In this document: positions 1 to 5,324 of the stretch, piece after piece | Layout: each line of letters begins with the position of its first letter | Position numbering within the stretch: position 1 is the stretch's first letter | Origin: Planctomycetaceae bacterium | Lineage (GTDB): Bacteria > Planctomycetota > MHYJ01 > SBBU01 | Reading direction: 5' to 3' | DNA length: 5,324 bases | NCBI GenBank assembly: GCA_005239585.1 | Contig: SBBU01000175.1 | Location: 1 to 5,324 of the forward strand | Notes under the pieces: model-generated | What the model was told of the DNA's origin: nothing | The model's input: only the letters and a program-made list of their open reading frames with translations | Databases searched by the model: none | Translations under genes and position numbers: made by a program

Positions 1-80
1 GCAGAGATGAAGGAAATAGCTGGTTCAAGATGGCAGAATATCTGCCTGCTATATTGTCAGTTAGTGTTGCTCTCATTTAG
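1..80 (+). CDS. C-terminal end of an Asp-box (BNR/sialidase-like) propeller protein, partial
   Basis: Only the 3' end is present. The reading frame is open from the window edge (first whole codon at position 3) to TAG at 78-80, giving 25 residues. They begin R-D-E-G-N-S-W and continue F-K-M-A-E-Y-L-P-A-I-L-S-V. The truncated codon before them ends in GC and could be AGC (Ser), so the start fits the Asp-box S/T-x-D-x-G-x-S/T-W, a turn motif of sialidase and BNR propeller blades. From memory, a tail of the type 'DGG-SW---AEHLP---SV' is common in BNR-repeat proteins encoded just before MoaD/ThiS-like proteins, which is the arrangement here. An Asp-box is a structural motif and does not prove sialidase activity. 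The catalytic part and any signal peptide lie outside the window. The reading frame is well supported, the family less so. Confidence 0.6.
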   Translation, partial: RDEGNSWFKMAEYLPAILSVSVALI

Positions 81-87
81 TGATTGT

Positions 88-369
88 ATGCGAGAGGTAG
101 AGGTAACACTCATATTGCCAAAGATGTTAAAGGAGGCAATAGGTGCAAAGAGTTTGCGCATTCGCGCAACTACCCTGCGTGAGGCGCTCGATGAGGCATG
201 TTTACAGGAACCCGCACTTCGATTTCATCTATTTGACGAAAGAGGCCATTTTCGCGAGCATATCCTTTGCTTTCTCAATGATGCAAGCACACGCGATATG
301 AAATCGTTCAATGTCCCTCTGGCTGAAGGTGATAAGATCACAATCCTTCAGGCCATATCGGGCGGATAA
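88..369 (+). CDS. MoaD/ThiS-family ubiquitin-like sulfur carrier protein
   Basis: A 93-residue protein with the beta-grasp sulfur-carrier pattern: a first strand V-E-V-T-L-I-L-P, a T-L-R-E-A-L-D-E-A helix, H-I-L-C-F-L-N-D in the middle, and the closing A-E-G-D-K-I-T-I-L-Q-A-I-S-G-G. In this family the C-terminal Gly-Gly is adenylated by an E1-like enzyme (MoeB/ThiF/MoeZ type), becomes a thiocarboxylate, and donates sulfur for molybdopterin, thiazole, cysteine or other products. The middle 'F-REHI--FLND-STRD' resembles CysO-type carriers more than classical MoaD. The ATG at 88 is chosen because the fold begins right after it. The in-frame ATG at 7 lies inside the upstream gene and would add 27 unrelated residues. 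There is no clear Shine-Dalgarno; the start is 7 nt after the upstream stop, so translational coupling is likely. The protein is expected to be cytoplasmic. The pathway cannot be told from this window. Confidence 0.88.
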   Translation: MREVEVTLILPKMLKEAIGAKSLRIRATTLREALDEACLQEPALRFHLFDERGHFREHILCFLNDASTRDMKSFNVPLAEGDKITILQAISGG

Positions 370-372
370 TTT

Positions 373-3300
373 ATGATCGCAAGATGTTTTCGTCGAGGAA
401 ATATGAAGGTGATACAAGTGGTTGGCGCCAGCTTGTTTTCACTTTATGTGTGCGCCCAGGAATCATCTATGCAGGACAAGTCTAAAATTGTTGTTGACAA
501 GGCAAGATTCACAGTTATTGCCCCTGAATGCATTCGCATGGAATATTCCGAGTCTGGCAAGTTTGTTGATGCTAGGTCATTGCTTGCGGTAAACCGTGAT
601 CTCTCGTTTAAAGATTTCAAAGTTGAGCGATCGGAAAAAAAGATTGTTTTAGAGACGTCCAAGATCAAGCTCACGTATACTCCGGATGGGAAGCCATTGA
701 ATCGAGGTAACTTGTCGGCAAACATCAAGGGAATAAGTGATGTCGAGTGGTTTCCCGGAAAGAAGAATTCTCAAAATCTTGGCGGGACGGTATTTTCGCT
801 TGATGGGGTCAAGGCGCCAATTTATTTGGGTGAAGGATTGCTTTCTCGTGATGGTTGGTCCTTGATAGATGATTCAGGACGACACATCTTTACCGAAGAT
901 TGGGTCTCTCAGCGGCCTGAAGAGAACAGCACGGATTGGTACCTCTTCGGTTATGGACACGAATACAAGGCGGCCCTGAAGGCTTTTATGAAGTTAAGTG
1001 GAGAGGTACCCATGCCTCGTAAATATGCATTGGGATCATGGTATTCCAGATACTGGCCTTATAGCTCAAAAGATTACTGCAATCTTGTGAAAGAGTATCA
1101 GGATCATGACTTTCCATTAGACATTATGGTGTTTGACATGGACTGGCACAAGGATGGCTGGAGTGGATGGTCGTGGAACAAGAAACTCCTACCCGATGCA
1201 GAGAAGCTCCTGAAATGGATGCATGATCAAGGGATCTTCGTGACCTTGAATATTCATGCCTCAGAGGGAGTAGGGCCTCATGAAGATAGATATGAACAGT
1301 TCATGAAGGAATTGGGTGAGAATCCTGCTTCAAAAAAGACGCTTCCATTTGATGCGGGCGACAAGAGATGGGTTGAGGCACTTTTAAAGCACATGCATGT
1401 CCCACTTGAAGAGCAGGGTGTCGATTTCTGGTGGCTTGATACAGGGGCATATCGACGGACAAAAAGCATCCCTGACCTTCGAACTCTTACCTGGCTAAAT
1501 CATATTTTCTACCAGCATACCTCACGCGATAACAAGCGAGGGCTATCTTTTAGCCGCTGGGGTGGGCTGGGAGATCATAGGAATCCTATCCACTTTTCAG
1601 GCGATACTTACTCAACATGGCAGGCGCTGGCCTTCGAAGTACCTTTTACGGCAGTATCAGGAAATGTGGGTTGCTTCTTCTGGTCTCATGATATCGGTGG
1701 CCACTTGGGTCCGCGCAATGAAGAGAACTTTATACGATGGACACAGTTTGGCTCGACGAATGCGACATTGCGAATTCACTCTACACGAAAGGAGGACCTC
1801 GACCGTCGTCCTTGGACACACGGCAGGCAGGCGGAGGACGCAATGCGAATTGCCTACCACCTGCGCAGTGTGATTTTCCCTTATATCTATTCAAGCGTAT
1901 GGCAGAGCTGTAGAGATTCACTGCCCCTTAATCGGTCAATGTATCTCGATTATCCTGAGAACGAAAGTTCATATCGAAATCCGCAACAGTACTTTTTCGG
2001 TGACATGCTTCTTGTTGCCCAGATTGTTTTGCCCGGAGTAGGACCAGAGAAGGTAGGGATGCAGACGGTATGGTTCCCTGAGGGCACCTGGTATAACTGG
2101 TTCACATGTGAGAAATATAAGGGCGGCTCCGAGGTCTTGGTAGCTGCTGACATTAACGAGTTTCCAATATATGTAAAAGCTGGTTTTCCTTTGCCGCTTC
2201 AGCCATACACCCAGCGAATGACAACCGAACCTCTCAAGGAGTTGATCGTTCGCTCTTATCCCGGCGAGGATGGAAAGGGAGGAGAATTTGTGCTTTATGA
2301 AGATGACGGAATTTCCAGAGATTACCTCAAAGGTGATTGTGCAACTACTTCTCTCTCTTATTTGCGCCAAGGCAATACTCACACAGTTGTTATCAATCCA
2401 GCCAAAGGTAGTTATAAGGGGCAGCTTCAGTCGAGGTCATACGTGGTGGAGCTTGCAGGTACACTCAAGGCACAGAATGCAACGCTCAATGGCAAGACAG
2501 TTTCAGTAGATTATGATGAGAAGACCTATATTAATCGTGTGCGAATACCGAGTTGTTCAAGAAAGGAATCAATTACAGTGGAAATCAAGGCTGATGAAGC
2601 AGACTGGGCTGCTGTGAGTGAAAAGGCTTTTGTTAGGAGATTGAAAGGTCTATTAGGTGACGTCACAGGTAAATCTTCTGAGGGAATCATCACACAGCGC
2701 CTCGAAAAGGGTGGTCTAAAGCCCGATGTCTTGGAGATGATGCTGGCAATAGTTGGTATAGGAGTTTGCACGAAAAATGAAGGGGTATATCTTTACAATG
2801 GCCCTGAAAATACTTTTTTCTACAACAGCTCCGCTCTGGTTGAAGGAAATAGCTTTCGCATCAAAGTTATAGATCAGGTGGGAAATGACCGAGTGGAAGT
2901 ATTTGACAAGGATTTAAAGGTTGACCGTCCTCTATCGCCGTCTGGTCTCCCAGATATCCCGTTGAAATACCAATTAGGGAGAGATTTCAATCGAATCCTA
3001 GAGGCGAATCTGAAGATTAAAGGGCGCCCTGTTTCTATCTCGAAAGTCATTGCATACCTTGGAAGCTATCTTAGGCGGTGGGACATCGTAGGGCCTTTTG
3101 ATTTTGATCCGAAGAACAAGTTGGTCGATCAAAAGTATGGTCCTGAAGAATCGAAAGTTGATCTCTCTGCTGAGTATACAGGTTCCTCTGGCAAGAAGAT
3201 ATTTTGGCAAAAGGCAGAATGTATTTATGACATTGTAGACCTGAGGAAATACTATCACTTTGATAACAAGATTGCTTATGCTGTCACGCATATATATTCC

Positions 3301-3552
3301 GAGAAAGAGCAAGAGGTGATGCTCAAGTTAAACACAGATGATGGCGTCGAGGTGTGGTTAAATGGAAAGAGAGTACATCTAAAGGATGTGAAGAGGGGTA
3401 TTGATCAAGGAACAGATGTAGTCAAGACAACTTTAAAATCAGGCAATAACACCCTGCTCTTAAAAATTTCTCAGCACACGGAAACGTGGCAATTCAGGGT
3501 TGCGATAGAGAGCCCTGCTGGGCTTAAAGAATCGTTTACTCCATTCGAGTAG
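373..3552 (+). CDS. Secreted glycoside hydrolase family 31 (alpha-glycosidase) with C-terminal accessory modules
   Basis: An intact gene of 1059 codons from ATG 373. The ATG at 403 (residue 11), preceded by GAGGAA, gives a more compact signal peptide (M-K-V-I-Q-V-V-G, cleavage near V-C-A/Q) and may be the true start. Approximate modules: 35-200 N-terminal beta-sandwich; 214-540 (beta/alpha)8 barrel; 540-640 proximal sandwich; 620-690 a DUF5110-like piece with L-Y-E-D-D-G; 740-900 an unrecognised helical then beta-rich stretch; 903-1059 a W-D-I-V-G-P-F to N-T-D-D-G-V-E-V-W-L-N-G module (987-998) like carbohydrate-binding/PA14-type domains. Barrel signatures are V-F-D-M-D-W-H (D255, D257), W-W-L-D (D356, expected nucleophile), F-S-G-D-T (D411, expected acid/base), W-S-H-D-I-G-G-H (437-444) and R-I-H-S (R467). 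GH31 enzymes are retaining alpha-glycosidases (glucosidase, xylosidase, galactosidase and others). The substrate is not readable here. It follows the sulfur-carrier gene by 3 nt, so co-transcription is likely. Confidence 0.93.
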   Translation: MIARCFRRGNMKVIQVVGASLFSLYVCAQESSMQDKSKIVVDKARFTVIAPECIRMEYSESGKFVDARSLLAVNRDLSFKDFKVERSEKKIVLETSKIKLTYTPDGKPLNRGNLSANIKGISDVEWFPGKKNSQNLGGTVFSLDGVKAPIYLGEGLLSRDGWSLIDDSGRHIFTEDWVSQRPEENSTDWYLFGYGHEYKAALKAFMKLSGEVPMPRKYALGSWYSRYWPYSSKDYCNLVKEYQDHDFPLDIMVFDMDWHKDGWSGWSWNKKLLPDAEKLLKWMHDQGIFVTLNIHASEGVGPHEDRYEQFMKELGENPASKKTLPFDAGDKRWVEALLKHMHVPLEEQGVDFWWLDTGAYRRTKSIPDLRTLTWLNHIFYQHTSRDNKRGLSFSRWGGLGDHRNPIHFSGDTYSTWQALAFEVPFTAVSGNVGCFFWSHDIGGHLGPRNEENFIRWTQFGSTNATLRIHSTRKEDLDRRPWTHGRQAEDAMRIAYHLRSVIFPYIYSSVWQSCRDSLPLNRSMYLDYPENESSYRNPQQYFFGDMLLVAQIVLPGVGPEKVGMQTVWFPEGTWYNWFTCEKYKGGSEVLVAADINEFPIYVKAGFPLPLQPYTQRMTTEPLKELIVRSYPGEDGKGGEFVLYEDDGISRDYLKGDCATTSLSYLRQGNTHTVVINPAKGSYKGQLQSRSYVVELAGTLKAQNATLNGKTVSVDYDEKTYINRVRIPSCSRKESITVEIKADEADWAAVSEKAFVRRLKGLLGDVTGKSSEGIITQRLEKGGLKPDVLEMMLAIVGIGVCTKNEGVYLYNGPENTFFYNSSALVEGNSFRIKVIDQVGNDRVEVFDKDLKVDRPLSPSGLPDIPLKYQLGRDFNRILEANLKIKGRPVSISKVIAYLGSYLRRWDIVGPFDFDPKNKLVDQKYGPEESKVDLSAEYTGSSGKKIFWQKAECIYDIVDLRKYYHFDNKIAYAVTHIYSEKEQEVMLKLNTDDGVEVWLNGKRVHLKDVKRGIDQGTDVVKTTLKSGNNTLLLKISQHTETWQFRVAIESPAGLKESFTPFE

Positions 3553-3556
3553 TAAG

Positions 3557-5044
3557 CTATTTCATTATCCCATTGTGTTCAGAATTTCCGCCCCACATTG
3601 ACCAGCCTGTGTCTTTCGAATCGCCAGTCTCGAAGCAATATAGACTGCCTGTATTTGTGGTGACATAGACTCGACCATCTGCAACTGCTGGTTGGAATAT
3701 TATCTGCTCGCCAATGTTAACGCTCCAGAGAATCTCGCCAGTTTTAGCGGAAAGACAGTGTAAATCTCCCTGATATGTGCATGTGAATATCTTGTCGTTG
3801 ACAAGTGCTGGGGGTGTCAGCAGGCGATCAGCAGATAAGGTCTTGGTTTTAGCCTGGAATTTCTTCTGCCAGCTGATCTTTTCATTCTTAATGTCGAAGC
3901 ATTTTAGTGTATCACCCATTGCAGTGAAGAGAGATCCGCTGTAAACAAATGGTCTTGATCCTTGGTATGACCATACACCAGCAACACTTCTTTCACCGAG
4001 ATTTTGCTCAGCTTGATGAATCTTGGAATCGCCTTTGCTGTTGTTGGAGGGACCCCATGCAACGCTTTTATCGAGGGCTTGTTTAGCTCCTTCTTGAGCT
4101 GAGCCCTTCTTTTGAGAGTAATCAAGATAGTCTGCCCGCTGTTCTGAGCTTTCAAACGATTTCATTGATGGTTTTCCGATCGAAGTTGAGAAATTATAAC
4201 TGCAGATCATCTCTTTTTGTAGTCTATCTTTGTCGTTCAGTTTTATCTCTTGGCGTGTACTTACATAGCACTGGCCGTTCCAGATGCAGGGAGATGATGT
4301 TGCGTTCTTATTGTCGTGCCAGATTTCCTTACCATCTGAATCTTTGAAGCAGAAGACTGTGCCATCAAGGCATGACACATACACATGATCATCAGAGATT
4401 ATAGGCGCTGTTATGGCATCGCCTGTGATTGGCTGGCTCCAGTGTTCCTTGCCTGTCTTCAGGTCAAAACATGCAATATGATGCTTGCCGCTCTTGTTGT
4501 TAGGGTAGCACATGTACACCTTTCCTTTAGAGACTGATGGCATGCTCATCAGAGGGTCTCCAAGCCATTTCTTCCAGACTGGTTTTCCGTCTGTGGTGAG
4601 GACTTCGATCTCGCAGCTTTCTGTGTTAAAGACCACATAGCCGTCCTGTACTGCTGCCGCTGTCGGGCCATCATCAGCGGTGTTATATTTCCACACCATC
4701 TTTCCTGTCTTGGCATCGTATGCGTAGAATTCATGGCTTCCGAATCCCGCGCCTAGGAAGATCTTGCCATCAACCACAGCTGGTGTCGCGAGTGGTCGAT
4801 TTCCCGGTATAACGACCTTCCAGCCCTTTTTGCCGTCAGGTGTGGTAAATTCAATAGGCTTGTCCTGTGAGCCTTTCACTGAAACCTTTGGCGAATCTAT
4901 ATTTTGAGTAGTGAGATTGTCATTGCTGCTTTGATCAGTTTTTTTCTGATCGGTTTGCTGGTCTATCCCCATTTGTCCTGAATAGACAGGCGCTAAGGTT
5001 AGGGCACATATTACTAACATTACAAACTTCATAACACACCTCAT
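3557..5044 (-). CDS. Secreted PQQ-binding-like (BamB-like) eight-bladed beta-propeller protein
   Basis: 495 codons from ATG 5044. An ATG at 5032 gives a typical signal peptide (M-K-F-V-M-L-V-I-C-A) and has its own ribosome site. The peptide likely ends near residues 22-24, and residues 24-60 are a Q/N/S/T-rich linker. The rest repeats the PQQ-propeller pattern 'P-VV-GKIF--- x-YAYDAKTGKMVW'. Tryptophans closing or opening blades lie at 75, 118, 157, 202, 242, 358, 392, 440 and 481, which fits eight blades. The fifth is interrupted by about 90 polar residues (about 263-352). The C-terminus has W-S-M-W-G-G-N-x-x-H-N-G (481-492), a motif often found at the edge of such propellers. No quinoprotein dehydrogenase active-site or haem motif (CxxCH) is seen, so a binding or scaffold role in the periplasm or at the cell surface is more likely than redox catalysis. 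Five blades have Cys where Ala is usual. The gene converges on the GH31 gene, with 4 nt between stops. The family is secure, the function unknown. Confidence 0.9.
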   Translation of the reverse strand: MRCVMKFVMLVICALTLAPVYSGQMGIDQQTDQKKTDQSSNDNLTTQNIDSPKVSVKGSQDKPIEFTTPDGKKGWKVVIPGNRPLATPAVVDGKIFLGAGFGSHEFYAYDAKTGKMVWKYNTADDGPTAAAVQDGYVVFNTESCEIEVLTTDGKPVWKKWLGDPLMSMPSVSKGKVYMCYPNNKSGKHHIACFDLKTGKEHWSQPITGDAITAPIISDDHVYVSCLDGTVFCFKDSDGKEIWHDNKNATSSPCIWNGQCYVSTRQEIKLNDKDRLQKEMICSYNFSTSIGKPSMKSFESSEQRADYLDYSQKKGSAQEGAKQALDKSVAWGPSNNSKGDSKIHQAEQNLGERSVAGVWSYQGSRPFVYSGSLFTAMGDTLKCFDIKNEKISWQKKFQAKTKTLSADRLLTPPALVNDKIFTCTYQGDLHCLSAKTGEILWSVNIGEQIIFQPAVADGRVYVTTNTGSLYCFETGDSKDTGWSMWGGNSEHNGIMK

Positions 5045-5060
5045 TAAAAAGTTGCTCCTC
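5033..5060 (-). promoter_or_regulatory. Two alternative ribosome-binding sites before the propeller gene
   Basis: On the minus strand GAGGAG (5060-5055) lies 10 nt before the ATG at 5044, and GAGG (5042-5039) lies 6 nt before the ATG at 5032. The second has the better spacing and gives the more typical signal peptide; the first is a stronger match but distant. If transcription starts near 5054, as the best promoter candidate suggests, the first site would not be in the mRNA, which favours the 5032 start. Confidence 0.4.
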
Positions 5061-5088
5061 TATATAATGAGACGTTCAACCATGCCAA
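5061..5088 (-). promoter_or_regulatory. Candidate sigma70-type promoter of the propeller gene
   Basis: Reading the minus strand, TTGGCA (5088-5083, five of six to TTGACA) is followed after 16 nt by TATATA (5066-5061, four of six to TATAAT). The predicted start is near 5054, about 20 nt before the ATG at 5032. The AT-rich -10 box overlaps a TATAAT facing the other way. This is a pattern match only, in a phylum whose promoter consensus is not known from the window. Confidence 0.35.
5063..5068 (+). promoter_or_regulatory. Perfect TATAAT -10-like box facing right
   Basis: TATAAT matches the -10 consensus exactly on the plus strand and would start a transcript near 5075. No recognisable -35 is found 16-18 nt upstream (the sequence there is ctcatt/tcatta), and there is no extended -10 TG. 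It may be chance in an AT-rich box that also serves the minus-strand promoter. It is listed because a hydrophobic ORF and a terminator-like hairpin follow in the same direction. Confidence 0.2.
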
Positions 5089-5189
5089 AAAGTTTCAAAA
5101 ACGTGAACTATTATGGGGCAATTATCATTGATATCTACATGATATTGGTTCTTGCTGTCACCTTCGTTTGCCTTTGGATATGCGGATGA
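5082..5189 (+). CDS. Possible small hydrophobic (single transmembrane segment) protein, 35 residues
   Basis: ATG at 5082 to TGA at 5187-5189; an in-frame ATG at 5067 would give 40 residues with a basic start, M-R-R-S-T. The 35-residue form begins M-P-K-S-F-K-N-V-N-Y-Y-G and is then almost wholly hydrophobic (A-I-I-I-D-I-Y-M-I-L-V-L-A-V, then T-F-V-C-L-W-I-C-G). This is the layout of a one-pass small membrane protein with a positive N-terminal tail. Against it: no Shine-Dalgarno is visible, T-rich DNA readily encodes hydrophobic residues by chance, and the minus-strand promoter lies over its 5' end. In favour: a TATAAT box before it and a terminator-like hairpin overlapping its stop. No family is recognised. 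Confidence 0.18.
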   Translation: MPKSFKNVNYYGAIIIDIYMILVLAVTFVCLWICG

Positions 5190-5210
5190 GCGGGCCGCCC
5201 ATTCGTTTTT
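5183..5210 (+). terminator. Candidate intrinsic terminator, plus strand
   Basis: The arms CGGATG-A-GC (5183-5191) and GC-C-CATTCG (5197-5205) pair around the loop GGGCC. This gives eight pairs (one of them G-U) with a single A x C mismatch, followed directly by TTTTT (5206-5210). The minus-strand reading has no T run after the hairpin, so the signal points right. It overlaps the stop of the small hydrophobic ORF and would stop plus-strand transcription before it runs antisense through the tRNA gene. Confidence 0.42.
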
Positions 5211-5259
5211 GGCGTAGGGACGAGCCTCTTTCCATCCATACGTCCTTAGGACAGATGTG

Positions 5260-5324
5260 TGGAGCGGGCGATGGGATTCGAACCCACGACGTCCACCTTG
5301 GGAAGGTGGCATTCTACCACTGAA
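5260..5324 (-). tRNA. tRNA-Gly (anticodon CCC), 5' end missing
   Basis: On the minus strand the window begins inside the D-arm (TTCAGTGGTAGA). An anticodon arm CCACC-TTCCCAA-GGTGG follows, with anticodon CCC at 5302-5300. Then come a five-base variable region, a T-arm GTGGG-TTCGAAT-CCCAT, the acceptor 3' strand CGCCCGC, discriminator T and an encoded CCA ending at 5260. About ten 5' bases (the acceptor 5' strand, expected to be GCGGGCG, plus positions 8-10) lie beyond the edge. CCC reads GGG glycine codons. A U discriminator is usual for bacterial tRNA-Gly. The gene lies upstream of the propeller gene and on the same strand. Confidence 0.95.

Noticed and set aside
9..21. 13-base repeat GAAGGAAATAGCT, also at about 2842-2854
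   Set aside because: Both copies encode E-G-N-S in unrelated coding contexts, so this is most likely coincidence.
7..87. N-terminal extension of the sulfur carrier from the ATG at 7
   Set aside because: This stretch codes for the Asp-box protein in another frame, and the beta-grasp fold starts only after the ATG at 88.
1969..2382. 137-codon minus-strand open frame inside the GH31 gene
   Set aside because: It lies opposite a strongly supported GH31 coding region and shows no family motif; it is a shadow frame.
3511..3524. Hairpin AGCCC-TGCT-GGGCT near the GH31 3' end, as a possible terminator
   Set aside because: The stem is only five pairs, lies inside the coding sequence, and has no T run on either strand.
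3557..5044. Propeller protein as a PQQ-dependent alcohol or glucose dehydrogenase
   Set aside because: It is too short for that class and lacks a haem CxxCH and recognisable catalytic residues; only the propeller repeats match.
5217..5252. Overlapping inverted repeats GGACG/CGTCC and GTCCT-T-AGGAC downstream of the tRNA
   Set aside because: The arms are 4-5 bases and mutually exclusive; with no T run or partner gene, an attenuator or operator reading would be guesswork.
5076..5312. 78-codon minus-strand open frame
   Set aside because: Its first third lies within the tRNA-Gly gene and the rest runs through the spacer; it has no ribosome site and no protein-like pattern.

Overview
The window looks like chromosomal DNA from a free-living bacterium rich in secreted carbohydrate-active and beta-propeller proteins. 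Moderate GC, a secreted GH31 enzyme with a C-terminal 'DDGVEVWLNG' carbohydrate-binding-like module, and a secreted PQQ-type propeller that starts with a Gln/Asn/Ser-rich linker all suggest the Planctomycetes/Verrucomicrobia/Lentisphaerae superphylum or a similar candidate phylum. That assignment is an impression from protein style and is not proven by anything here.

Layout: (1) 1-80, + strand, the last 25 codons of a protein ending in an Asp-box (R-D-E-G-N-S-W), probably a BNR/sialidase-like propeller. (2) 88-369, +, a MoaD/ThiS-family ubiquitin-like sulfur carrier ending in Gly-Gly. (3) 373-3552, +, a large secreted glycoside hydrolase family 31 enzyme. These three are 7 and 3 nt apart and read as one operon. 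(4) 3557-5044, -, a secreted eight-bladed PQQ-like (BamB-like) propeller that converges on the GH31 gene with only 4 nt between stop codons and no visible intrinsic terminator. (5) 5045-5259, a spacer holding a plausible promoter for the propeller gene. It also holds, on the + strand, a perfect TATAAT box, a 35-40-codon hydrophobic ORF and a hairpin followed by five T, which could together be a small unannotated transcription unit. (6) 5260-5324, -, the 3' part of a tRNA-Gly with anticodon CCC, cut off by the window edge.

The GH31 enzyme probably acts outside the cytoplasm on alpha-linked oligosaccharides or glycoconjugates. The Asp-box protein plus sulfur-carrier pair is the least expected association: a cytoplasmic sulfur carrier sits between a propeller protein and a secreted glycosidase, and no molybdopterin, thiamine or cysteine biosynthesis gene is visible. 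The PQQ-like propeller is a separate unit with no obvious functional link. No CRISPR array, insertion sequence or prophage gene was seen. The best candidates for something new are the + strand mini-unit at about 5063-5210 and the Asp-box/sulfur-carrier/GH31 arrangement.
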